64,000 nucleotides of DNA from Alphaproteobacteria bacterium (GTDB lineage Bacteria > Pseudomonadota > Alphaproteobacteria > Rhizobiales > Xanthobacteraceae). How positions within the stretch are numbered: position 1 is the first letter of the stretch; every line of letters starts with the position of its first letter. Both the position numbers and the translations under genes were made by a program. The stretch spans positions 3,348,001-3,412,000 of the forward strand of contig JBBCGH010000001.1 of the NCBI GenBank assembly GCA_037200445.1, read 5' to 3'. Of the stretch, positions 26,117 through 34,493 are shown piece by piece. The notes under the pieces were generated by a model. It did not search any database, was not told the DNA's origin, and saw only the letters and a list, made by a program, of their open reading frames with translations.

Positions 26117-27229
26117 ATGTCCGCCGACAGCATGCAGGCTAGCGCTGATGCGCAAGGCCCTCACGACGCGGCACCGGCCGAGCTGGGCGAACGTTGGCGC
26201 CGCACGGTCGTGCTCAAGCGCGATATCTTTTCTATCGTCGAGCGCGGCACGTTTCAGGGGCCGGACGGCGAGGTCGATGCGGTCGTGCGGCGGATCGACC
26301 AGGTGCCGTGGTGGACCTTTCTCATCGCACGCAATTTCCTCGCCCGCGAGGAGCGCGCGCTGACCATCGTCGGGCCGCTCGGCATTGCGCCGCTTCTCTA
26401 TTTCGCCGGAAGGCGCGTTCTGGTGCGGCGCTGGATCGACGGCGTGCCGCTGCATATTGCGCGGCCCGTCGGCGACCGGGCCTATTTCCGCTCCGCGCGA
26501 GAAGCGTTGGGCAAGCTGCACTCCGCCGGCCTGTGCCACAACGATCTCGCCAAGGAGCAGAACTGGCTGCGCGGCACCGACGGACGCGCCTGGCTCACCG
26601 ACTTCCAGCTTTCGGCGCAGCCGAGCCGCCGCAGCCATTTCTTCCGCCTCGCGGCCTATGAGGATCTGCGTCATTACCTCAAGCACAAGCGCAGCTACGT
26701 GCCCGAAGCACTCACCGCGACCGAGCGGCGCATTCTCGCGCGCAAGAGCTGGCTGACCCTGCTTTGGATGGCGACCGGCAAGCGCGTCTACATCTGGGTG
26801 ACGCGCGGCCTGTTCCGCTTCGCCGACCGCGAAGGCGGCGGCCCCCGCCTGGTGACCGACGCGCCGCTGATTGCGGCGCGGCTCAAGGCCCATCCGCAGG
26901 TGCAGGATATCGTGGTGCTGGCGTTCCCGGACCGCCGCGTCGGCACCGGCCTCTATGCCTTCATCGAGGGCAGGCCGGGCGCCGACGAAAAGACCATCCA
27001 CGACTTCATGCTGGCGCAGATCGGCCGCGACAAGGCGCCCGAGCGCATCCAGCTTGTCCCGGCGCTGCCGCGCCACGCCGACGGTTCGGTGCGCATCGAG
27101 ATCCTGCAGCTCATCGCGATGAACCAGCTCGATCAGGTCGACATGCTGATCGCCAACGAGCCGGAGCGACGCATTGTCGCGCGCATCATCGCCGACCGGC
27201 GCAACCTGCGCGACCGTTTTACGTTCTGA
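26117..27229 (+). CDS. Kinase-like protein fused to an acyl-CoA-synthetase-type C-terminal domain
   Basis: It is 370 residues. Residues about 30-200 resemble a minimal RIO/phosphotransferase-like kinase: the catalytic loop HNDLAKEQNW (141-150) with Asp143 and Asn149, then a metal loop TDFQLS (Asp162). Residues about 240-350 (DAPLIAARLKAHPQVQDIVVLAFPDRRVGTGLYAFIEG ... PERIQLVPALPRHADGSVRIEIL) resemble the mobile C-terminal lid of AMP-forming acyl-CoA synthetases, but the usual catalytic Lys (GK) is replaced (GSVR). No adenylation core is present. It starts directly at the trmFO stop, so a tie to tRNA modification is conceivable. Function unknown. Confidence 0.7.
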   Translation: MSADSMQASADAQGPHDAAPAELGERWRRTVVLKRDIFSIVERGTFQGPDGEVDAVVRRIDQVPWWTFLIARNFLAREERALTIVGPLGIAPLLYFAGRRVLVRRWIDGVPLHIARPVGDRAYFRSAREALGKLHSAGLCHNDLAKEQNWLRGTDGRAWLTDFQLSAQPSRRSHFFRLAAYEDLRHYLKHKRSYVPEALTATERRILARKSWLTLLWMATGKRVYIWVTRGLFRFADREGGGPRLVTDAPLIAARLKAHPQVQDIVVLAFPDRRVGTGLYAFIEGRPGADEKTIHDFMLAQIGRDKAPERIQLVPALPRHADGSVRIEILQLIAMNQLDQVDMLIANEPERRIVARIIADRRNLRDRFTF

Positions 27230-27278
27230 CTTCACGCCGGGTGCGTGTATGACTGGAGCGGCCTGGTAAGGAGCCGCG

Positions 27279-29060
27279 ATGCCGCTGCACACGTCCCTCG
27301 TTCCGACGATCGTGATCGGCATCGTGCTTGCCTTTGCGTTCGGCGCGATCGCGCACCGGCTCAAGGCCTCGCCGCTGGTCGGCTATCTGCTTGCCGGGGT
27401 CGTCATCGGACCGTTCACGCCGGGCTTCGTTGCCGATCAGACCATTGCCAACGAGCTTTCCGAGATCGGCATCATCCTGCTGATGTTCGGCGTCGGCCTG
27501 CAATTCTCCCTGCAGGAACTGCTCTCGGTCCGCGCCATCGCGGTGCCCGGCGCGATCGTGCAGATCGTGATTGCGAGCACGCTCGGCGCGGGCCTGGCGC
27601 GGCTGCTCGGCTGGTCGCTTGGCGGCGCACTTGTGTTCGGTATCGCGCTTTCGGTCGCCAGCACCGTGGTCGTGCTGCGCTCGCTGCAGGAACGGCGCCT
27701 GCTCGATACGGAGCGCGGCCGCATCGCCGTCGGCTGGCTGGTGGTCGAGGACCTCGCAATGGTCCTGGTTCTGGTCCTCATGCCGGCGCTGGGCGATCTC
27801 ACCCATGGACTCCGCGGCCTGAATTGGTCGGACGTCGCGCTGCCGCTCGCGATCACGCTCGGCAAGTTCGCGACCTTCATCGCGCTGATGTGGTTCGTCG
27901 GGCGCCGCGTCATTCCGTGGCTCCTGCACTATGTGGCGCACACCGGCTCGCGCGAACTGTTCCGCCTCGCGGTGCTGGCGATCGCGCTCGGCGTGGCCTA
28001 CGGCGCCGCCGCGCTGTTCGAGGTGTCGTTTGCCCTCGGCGCGTTCTTCGCCGGCATGATCCTGAGCGAATCCACGCTGAGCCAGCGCGCCGCGCAGGAA
28101 ACGCTCCCGCTGCGCGATGCCTTCGCGGTGCTGTTCTTTGTCTCGGTCGGGATGCTGTTCAATCCTGCCGTGATCATGAGCCATCCGCTTGCCCTGCTCG
28201 GAACCCTGCTGATCGTCACCGTCGGCAAATCCGCCGTCGCATACGGAATGATGCGGCTTTTCCGCTATCCGCAATCGACCGCCCTGATGATCGGGGCGAG
28301 CCGCGCGCAGGCCGGAGAGTTCTCCTTCATTCTCGCAGGGCTGGGCGTTGCGCTCGGATTGCTGCCGCCGGTCGGCCGAGATCTTATTCTCACCGCAGCG
28401 CTCATCTCGATCGTGCTGACACCGTTCCTGCTTGCCGCGGCGGACTGGATTCATGCCCATCATGAGCCGCCGAAGAAGCCGGAGCCCGCAACGGCGCCGG
28501 CGGCCGAACCGGGGCGCCCCGAACCGCCGACCCGCCATCCCATCCCGGTCACGAAGCTGACGGGCCACGCCGTGCTGGTCGGCTACGGCCGTGTCGGCAG
28601 CGTCGTCGGCGCCGCGTTGATCGGCGCCAGGATGCCGCTGTTGGTGATCGAGAGCGACGAGGACATTGTCGAAGCGATGCGCAAGCAGGGGCTTGAAGCA
28701 ATCAACGGCAACGCCGCCGACCCGGAGCTTGCGCGGGCCGCAAACTATCCGGCGGCGCGCTGCCTTCTCGTGGCGGTGCCGGACGGCTTCGAAGGCGGCC
28801 AGGTCGTCGAGCAGGCGCGGGCGATCAATGCGAGCCTGCCCATCATCGCCCGTTCTCACTCTGATGAGGAGACGGCGCACCTTGTGCGCCACGGAGCCAG
28901 CAAGGTGATCATGGGCGAGCAGCTCATTGCGCATGCGATGATCGAGGATGCGCGCGCCGCCGCGGTCGCGTCTAACCTCGCATCGCCCCCGAATAGCGAC
29001 GCGCCGCCCGCCACAGAACCCACTGACGCCGCCACTGGGGAATCTCCACAGCCGACCTGA
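27279..29060 (+). CDS. CPA2-family cation/proton antiporter with TrkA-N domain (YbaL/Kef type)
   Basis: It is 593 residues. About twelve membrane helices (1-395) form the CPA2 exchanger, with FEVSFALGAFFAGMILSES near 245 and GEFSFILAGLGVALG near 345. After a Pro-rich linker (400-425), a cytosolic TrkA-N Rossmann domain begins at GHAVLVGYGRVGSVVG (about 430), with the binding Asp/Glu at VIESDED. It probably exports K+ or Na+ for protons under nucleotide or redox control. AAGGAG lies 5 bases before the ATG. Its 3' end overlaps the convergent gene by 89 bases. Confidence 0.9.
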   Translation: MPLHTSLVPTIVIGIVLAFAFGAIAHRLKASPLVGYLLAGVVIGPFTPGFVADQTIANELSEIGIILLMFGVGLQFSLQELLSVRAIAVPGAIVQIVIASTLGAGLARLLGWSLGGALVFGIALSVASTVVVLRSLQERRLLDTERGRIAVGWLVVEDLAMVLVLVLMPALGDLTHGLRGLNWSDVALPLAITLGKFATFIALMWFVGRRVIPWLLHYVAHTGSRELFRLAVLAIALGVAYGAAALFEVSFALGAFFAGMILSESTLSQRAAQETLPLRDAFAVLFFVSVGMLFNPAVIMSHPLALLGTLLIVTVGKSAVAYGMMRLFRYPQSTALMIGASRAQAGEFSFILAGLGVALGLLPPVGRDLILTAALISIVLTPFLLAAADWIHAHHEPPKKPEPATAPAAEPGRPEPPTRHPIPVTKLTGHAVLVGYGRVGSVVGAALIGARMPLLVIESDEDIVEAMRKQGLEAINGNAADPELARAANYPAARCLLVAVPDGFEGGQVVEQARAINASLPIIARSHSDEETAHLVRHGASKVIMGEQLIAHAMIEDARAAAVASNLASPPNSDAPPATEPTDAATGESPQPT

Positions 29061-29814
29061 AGGGGTCGTAGTCCGGTCGCTCCATCGCCGACAGATAGCC
29101 GCGCACCAGCGCCGCCGGCAGGAAGGCCGGCATCGTTGCGGCTGGCAACTCTGGCAGCAGCGATTCGAACATCTCGAAGTTCTTCCGCGCCCGGTCGCGG
29201 ACCCCGCGGAGCGCGTCGGCCAGGCTCGGCGACGTTTGCCCCGCGAAGATCTGACCGGGCGTCGTCGCGTCGTCCAGCGCCTCGAACGGAACGAACAGCT
29301 GCCGCCGCGACGCATTGAGCGCGAAGGAGCGCAGCACCTGCGTCATCCCGTATGCGAGCCCGGCGCACTCACTTGCATGCCCGGCACGTGCGCCGCAGAT
29401 TTGCGCTGCCAGATCGAACACGGCCGCCGAGGTGTGACGGAGATAACCGTGCAGCGCCTGGAATGTCGGCATCGGGTCGTCATAGAGATCGAACGCATGC
29501 GCTTCGATGAGATCGAGGAGCGGCGGCTTCGGCAGGGAGTACCGCGCGATGATCTCGGTCAGCGCCGCCGCGACCGGATTTGCCGCCGCTTCACCTGCGC
29601 GTTCACCATTGATGACATCGCGCCACCATTGCAGGCGGATTTCGCCCGGCATCGGCGCACGGGCACGATCGCGTACGCTGGCGATCTCGCGATCGAACGC
29701 ATACAGCGCCAACAGCGGCCCGCGCGTCTCTGCGGGTGCGAACAACGTCGCGAGATAGCGGTCTTTGTCGGCCGCGCGGACCAGCGCCTCGCAATGACGA
29801 TAGTTCTCGCCCAT
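28972..29814 (-). CDS. Squalene/phytoene synthase family protein (NDUFAF6-like)
   Basis: It is 280 residues from MGENYRHCEALV. The fold follows trans-isoprenyl diphosphate synthases: LLALYAFDREIASVRD (first Asp motif) and LIEAHAFDLYDDP, with AAQICG and GMTQVLRS. Aspartate motifs are partly preserved. No isoprenoid gene is near; in alphaproteobacteria this single-copy gene is the relative of mitochondrial NDUFAF6, a complex I assembly factor. It follows the gene of an NDUFAF3-like protein, which supports that reading. It is probably the last gene of the yajC-secD-secF transcript. Confidence 0.82.
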   Translation of the reverse strand: MGENYRHCEALVRAADKDRYLATLFAPAETRGPLLALYAFDREIASVRDRARAPMPGEIRLQWWRDVINGERAGEAAANPVAAALTEIIARYSLPKPPLLDLIEAHAFDLYDDPMPTFQALHGYLRHTSAAVFDLAAQICGARAGHASECAGLAYGMTQVLRSFALNASRRQLFVPFEALDDATTPGQIFAGQTSPSLADALRGVRDRARKNFEMFESLLPELPAATMPAFLPAALVRGYLSAMERPDYDPFRSAVEIPQWRRQWVLWRAARRYSGAMRG

Positions 29815-29841
29815 CGCGGCCAAAATAGCGCCGCGGCGCGT

Positions 29842-30213
29842 TCAGTCCACCGCGATCAGCGCCGCGCCCACCTTGCGGCGCTCGCCGAACAGGATGTTGT
29901 AGGTGCGCACCGCCGCGCCGGTCGGCGTCACCTCGAGGCCGATGCGCGCATCGCGAAACCGCCACCGCAGCGTCTCGGGCATGAACCATGGCTCTCTGCC
30001 GGTGCCGAGCATGAACAGCTCGACCCCCGAGCCGAACACGCGCGCGAGCGTTTCTTCGGTGATCTCCCCAGGCTTCGTCACCGGCCATGCCCAGATGCCG
30101 GCCGGCAGGCACAGGATCGAACCCCGGTGCGACATATCGGCGAAGCGGAAGCCGCCCTTGCCGTAAGCATCGATCACGGCGGCTTGCGGCAGATGAGGGT
30201 CGTCAGCGCTCAT
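29842..30213 (-). CDS. Mth938-like domain protein (NDUFAF3-like)
   Basis: The 123 residues VIDAYGKGGFRFADMSHRGSILCLPAGIWAWP...LFMLGTG...RIGLEVTPTGAAVRTYNILFGERRKVGAALIAV are the Mth938/DUF498 fold, whose mitochondrial member NDUFAF3 helps assemble complex I. It lies between secF and the NDUFAF6-like gene, 27 bases from the latter, on the same strand. In bacteria its role is not proven. Confidence 0.88.
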   Translation of the reverse strand: MSADDPHLPQAAVIDAYGKGGFRFADMSHRGSILCLPAGIWAWPVTKPGEITEETLARVFGSGVELFMLGTGREPWFMPETLRWRFRDARIGLEVTPTGAAVRTYNILFGERRKVGAALIAVD

Positions 30214-30296
30214 TGGCGCATGATCTTATCCGACCTGCCTTCGCCCGCCGAAGCATCGATCCACGAGAACAGATGGTGACAGGGCTTCGCGCAGGC

Positions 30297-30354
30297 GGGA
30301 AACCGGTTCCCATCCCCGATCAGGGTCGAGGACATGCTTTTCGGGATCATGCGC
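30297..30354. repeat. Palindromic repeat head, partial copy
   Basis: It reads GGGAAACCGGTTCCCATC ... GACATGCTTTTCGGGATC, the inverse orientation of the 10773 element without its tail. It ends next to the secF stop codon. Confidence 0.75.
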
Positions 30355-30355
30355 C

Positions 30356-31336
30356 TCACGCGTCGCGCGCCGAGAAGCGGACGTTCGTGCTCACGTCCGA
30401 GGTCTCGACCGATTCCTTCCGCCCCGTGCCGACGCCGAGATAGATCAGGATCGGCGAGGCAATGAACACCGACGTGTAGGTGCCGACCAGCACCACGCCG
30501 AACATCATGGTGGTGACGAAGCCGTGGATCGCGTGCCCGCCGAACAGGAACAGCGCCAGCAGCGCCAGCGTGACGGTCAAATGGGTGATGATCGAGCGCG
30601 ACAGCGTCGAGTTGATCGAGACGTTCAACAGGTCGGTCATCGGCAGCTTCTTGTAGCGCCGCAGCATCTCGCGGATACGGTCGTAGATGACCACCGTATC
30701 GTTGAGCGAATAGCCGAGGATCGTCAGCAGCGCGGCGATCGAAGTCAGGTCAAAATCGACCTGCATCAGCGACATGAAGCCGAGCGTCAGCACCAGGTCG
30801 TGCACGTTGGCGATCATGGCGCCGAGCGCGAACTGCCATTCGAAGCGAAACCAGAGATAGATCAGGATCGACAGGATCGCCACGATGATGCCGATGGTGC
30901 CGTAAGACAGAAGTTCGCTCGAGACGCGCGGCCCCACCACCTCGATGCGGCGGTATTCGATATCCGAGCCGAGCGCACCCTTGACCTTGTCGACCGCCGC
31001 CGCCTGTGCCCCCTCGCCACCCGGCTGCTGCGCGACGCGGATCAGCACGTTGTCCGGAGTGCCGAACTGCTGCAGCTGAACATCGCCGAGATTGAGGGCC
31101 GTCAGCGTCGCGCGCATCTTCGCGAGATCGGCCGGACCGGACTTGGTCTGCAGCTCGATCAGCGTGCCGCCGATGAAGTCGATGCCGAGGTTGAGGCCCG
31201 GGTGGAAGAACAGGAAGATCGCCACGATCGACAGCAGCGCCGAAACCGGAAAGCTGATGCGCCTAAAGCGCATGAAATCGAACTTGGTATCGTCAGGGAC
31301 GATACGCAGCAGCGGAAGGCTTGAAAAAAGGCGCAT
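30356..31336 (-). CDS. secF: Protein translocase subunit SecF
   Basis: It is 326 residues with six membrane helices. The periplasmic loop begins after the first helix with NLGIDFIGGTLIE, the SecF signature, and LLTILGYSLNDTVVIYDRIRE is near 230. With SecD and YajC it helps the SecYEG channel complete export using the proton gradient. It begins 5 bases after the secD stop. Residues at the C-terminus (ETSDVSTNVRFSARDA) are a variable tail. Confidence 0.96.
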   Translation of the reverse strand: MRLFSSLPLLRIVPDDTKFDFMRFRRISFPVSALLSIVAIFLFFHPGLNLGIDFIGGTLIELQTKSGPADLAKMRATLTALNLGDVQLQQFGTPDNVLIRVAQQPGGEGAQAAAVDKVKGALGSDIEYRRIEVVGPRVSSELLSYGTIGIIVAILSILIYLWFRFEWQFALGAMIANVHDLVLTLGFMSLMQVDFDLTSIAALLTILGYSLNDTVVIYDRIREMLRRYKKLPMTDLLNVSINSTLSRSIITHLTVTLALLALFLFGGHAIHGFVTTMMFGVVLVGTYTSVFIASPILIYLGVGTGRKESVETSDVSTNVRFSARDA

Positions 31337-31341
31337 CTAGC

Positions 31342-32949
31342 TCACGAAATCTGCAGGCGCTGCGGGCGCTGCCAGCGCACCCACCAGGACATGATCAGCC
31401 GCGTCAGCGTGAACGCGGTGAACACGGTTGTGATGATCCCGACGCCAAGCGTCACGGCAAAGCCGCGCACCGGCCCGGTGCCGATGAAGAACAGCACGGC
31501 CGCCGCGATGAACGTCGTGATGTTGGAGTCGAGAATGGTCGCGAGCGCACGGGTGAATCCGGCATCGATCGCCGCAATTGCGGTGCGCCCCGAGCGCACT
31601 TCTTCTCGGATACGTTCGTAGATCAGCACGTTGGAATCGACCGCGATACCGATGGTGAGCACGATGCCGATGATGCCCGGCAGGGTCAGTGTCGCATTGA
31701 TCATGGAGAGCACGCCGAAGATCATCGCGACGTTGACGGCCACCGCGATGTTCGCGATCAGGCCGAACTTGCCGTAGATCAGCAGCATCGAGACGACCAC
31801 GAGCGCGGCGCCGAGATAGGAGGCGCGCTGGCCGTTGACGATCGAATCCTGGCCGAGACCCGCGCCGACCACCCGCTGCTCGATCGGCGTGAGCTTCGCC
31901 GGCAGCGCGCCGGCGCGCAGAAGAATCGCCAAGTCGGTTGCACCCTGCACCGTGAAGCTGCCGGAAATCTGCCCCGAACCGCCGAGGATCGGCTCGCGGA
32001 TCACCGGCGCGGAGATCACCTCATCGTCGAGCACGATGGCGAACGGCCGGCCGACGTTCTCCTGCGTCGCCTGCGCGAAGCGGCGCGCGCCGTTGATGTT
32101 GAACTTGAACGAAACGATCGGCTCGCTGGTCCGCTGGTCGAACCCGGGCTGCGCGTCGGTCAGATCCTCGCCCGACACCATGATGCGTTTTTCGATGAGA
32201 TAAGGCGGCTTGCCTTCCTTCTGCGGCCCGTAGAGCAGGTCGTCCTCCGGCGGCACCCTGCCCTGCAACGCCTGCTGGACGTCGCCGCTCGGATCGACGA
32301 GGCGGAAGGTGAGCTTCGCGGTCTTGCCGAGCAGGCCAAGAATCCGCTCCGGATTATCGACGCCGGGAACCTGCACCAGGATGCGGTCGACGCCTTGCCG
32401 CTGGATCAACGGCTCGACGGTGCCGATCTCATTGATGCGCCGCTCCACGATCTGGATCGCCTGTTCGACAACCTGGCGCACACGCTCGGTAATGGCCGGT
32501 TGCGTGACCGTGAGCTGGATGAGCCGGTTGCCGGCATCGACCACCTCGAGGCTGCGCTGGCCGGTACTGCTCAGGAAGCCGCCAAGCGGCTGCGACAGCT
32601 CACGCAACTTCGCGAGCGCCGCATCGAAGTTGGCTTCCTCGCGGATGCGCACTTCGACGGTCAGATCGCGGATGACAAGACCCGTGTAGCCGATCCGCGC
32701 GCTACGCAGTGCGTTGCGCACGTCATCGCGTACGGATTCGGCCTTCTGCTTGCGCACATCGTTGATGTCGACCTCGAGCAGAATGTGCGAGCCGCCCTGC
32801 AGGTCGAGCCCGAGCACGACATGGCGCTGCGCCCAGGCGGGCCAGCGCTTGATCGTCGCATCGCTGAAGAAGTTCGGAACCGCGAACAGGCAGATGATCA
32901 ACGCCGTCAGCAGCGTCGCCAGCGCCTTCCACCGTGAGAAATAGAGCAT
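31342..32949 (-). CDS. secD: Protein translocase subunit SecD
   Basis: It is 535 residues. After the first helix comes LGLDLQGGSHILLEVD, the SecD signature. The large periplasmic region (about 60-350) is followed by five helices with VGAGLGQDSI and GIVLTIGIAVDSNVLIYERIREE. The protein drives the late stages of Sec export. The gene lies between yajC (18 bases upstream) and secF. Confidence 0.97.
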   Translation of the reverse strand: MLYFSRWKALATLLTALIICLFAVPNFFSDATIKRWPAWAQRHVVLGLDLQGGSHILLEVDINDVRKQKAESVRDDVRNALRSARIGYTGLVIRDLTVEVRIREEANFDAALAKLRELSQPLGGFLSSTGQRSLEVVDAGNRLIQLTVTQPAITERVRQVVEQAIQIVERRINEIGTVEPLIQRQGVDRILVQVPGVDNPERILGLLGKTAKLTFRLVDPSGDVQQALQGRVPPEDDLLYGPQKEGKPPYLIEKRIMVSGEDLTDAQPGFDQRTSEPIVSFKFNINGARRFAQATQENVGRPFAIVLDDEVISAPVIREPILGGSGQISGSFTVQGATDLAILLRAGALPAKLTPIEQRVVGAGLGQDSIVNGQRASYLGAALVVVSMLLIYGKFGLIANIAVAVNVAMIFGVLSMINATLTLPGIIGIVLTIGIAVDSNVLIYERIREEVRSGRTAIAAIDAGFTRALATILDSNITTFIAAAVLFFIGTGPVRGFAVTLGVGIITTVFTAFTLTRLIMSWWVRWQRPQRLQIS

Positions 32950-32968
32950 CAGTCCGCTCCCGCGCCCT

Positions 32969-33316
32969 TCAGCTCTTGGTTTCGTCGTCCTTGACCGGCT
33001 CGCCCTTGGCGCGCACGTCGCTCACCATCGAGCGCATCTGCCGCACCCGTACGCCTTCCGCCACCTCGATCTCAACCTGATCGTCGTCGACCACCTTGGT
33101 GACCCGGCCGACCAGTCCGCCCGATGTAATCACCGTGTCGCCCTTGCGCACGTTTTTGACCATGTCGGCGTGCTGCTTCACCCGCTTCTGCTGCGGGCGC
33201 AGGATCAGGAAGTACATGATCACGAAAATAAGGACGAACGGCAGCAGCGACGTAATCATGTCGGTGCTGCCGCCCCCGAACAGGGAACCTTGCGCGTAGG
33301 CCGGCGAAATCAGCAT
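32969..33316 (-). CDS. yajC: Preprotein translocase subunit YajC
   Basis: It is 115 residues: MLISPAYAQGSLFGGGSTDMIT, one helix (LLPFVLIFVIMYFLILRPQQKR) and the conserved HADMVKNVRKGDTVITSGGLVGRV. The protein is an accessory of SecDF. The start at 33316 fits the family, whose members start MFI/MLISPAYAQ; an upstream extension to 33364 has no homology. First gene of the operon. Confidence 0.95.
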   Translation of the reverse strand: MLISPAYAQGSLFGGGSTDMITSLLPFVLIFVIMYFLILRPQQKRVKQHADMVKNVRKGDTVITSGGLVGRVTKVVDDDQVEIEVAEGVRVRQMRSMVSDVRAKGEPVKDDETKS

Positions 33317-33534
33317 GCGGTCCTCGATCTTTGTGACGGGAATGGGAGGGGCCCCAGCTGTCAACCATCGGGCCGGCCGTCAAAATCCGCGCGGACTATA
33401 GCGGCGGATGCCCCAATTGCAATGTTGCCGGAAAGCCGTCTTGCCGCAGGAGGTTAGCCGCGATTCGACGGCGTCCTTGCGGTGCGAAACCCCCATGCGC
33501 TAAGCCTCCCGCCACCTGATCTGGGACGGAGTTG

Positions 33535-34438
33535 ATGGACGCCAAGACCCCTGCGGCAGACGACCTCACCGACACGCTCCGCCGCATTGCCGAAGCGTTA
33601 GAGCGCTTGAGCCCGCGCGTTCAGGCAGCGCCCGACCTCGGCGTCGCCAACGCATTCGTCTGGCATCCCGACGGCAAGCGCCTGATGCCCGTCCCCAAGG
33701 TCAACCGGGTCGACATGTCGCTGCTGCGCGGGAATCGACCGCGTCCGCGACGTGCTGATGGACAACACCGAGCGCTTCGCCAAGGGGCTGCCTGCCAACA
33801 ACGCCCTGCTCTGGGGCGCGCGCGGCATGGGCAAATCCTCGCTGGTGAAGGCGTGCCACGCGGCCATCAATGCGGCGGGCGCCAAATCCGGCCCCGGCCC
33901 GCTAAAGCTGATCGAAATCCACCGTGAGGACATCGAGAGCCTGCCGGAACTCATGACGCTCCTGCGCGGCGCGAAGCTCCGCGTGATCGTGTTCTGCGAC
34001 GATCTTTCTTTCGACGCCGACGATACGACCTACAAGTCGCTCAAGGCCGTGCTCGAGGGCGGTATCGAGGGACGTCCGGAGAACGTCATCTTCTACGCCA
34101 CATCGAACCGGCGCCATCTGATGCCGCGCGAGATGATGGAGAACGAGCGCTCGACCGCGATCAATCCGGGCGAAGCGGTCGAGGAGCGCGTCTCCCTCTC
34201 GGATCGCTTCGGACTATGGCTCGGCTTCCACCGCTGCAGCCAGGACGAGTTCCTGGAGATGGTGCAGGGTTACGTGAAGCACTATCGCATCCCCACCGAG
34301 CCCGAGACCCTGCGCGCCGAGGCGCTCGAATGGGCCACGACGCGCGGCTCGCGGTCGGGACGCGTTGCCTGGCAATATGTCCAAGACCTCGCGGGGCGGC
34401 TCGGCGTCCCCATCGAGGAGCCGTCCGCCCCGCGCTGA
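33535..34438 (+). pseudogene. DUF815 AAA-type ATPase, interrupted by a single-base insertion
   Basis: The first frame gives MDAKTPAADDLTDTLRRIAEALERL...KVNRVDMSLLRG, and the second continues IDRVRDVLMDNTERFAKGLPANNALLWGARGMGKSSLVKA (Walker A) and VIVFCDDLSFD (Walker B), then STAINPGEAVEERVSLSDRFGLWLGFH. One extra A near 33733 splits them; the total length is 904 bases, that is 3 x 301 + 1. The intact 300-residue protein would be a normal DUF815 ATPase, a conserved alphaproteobacterial protein of unknown role. Sequencing error is likely. Confidence 0.85.
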
Positions 34439-34493
34439 TCAGGCCTTGGAGGTCTAGTCTAAGGTCCGATCGAGTTGTTGTACGGGCCGTGCC

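Noticed and set aside
24590-27364. A 924-residue open frame on the minus strand across trmFO and the kinase-like gene
   Set aside because: It is the antisense shadow of two well-supported genes; its composition is His/Arg/Asp-rich with no domain.
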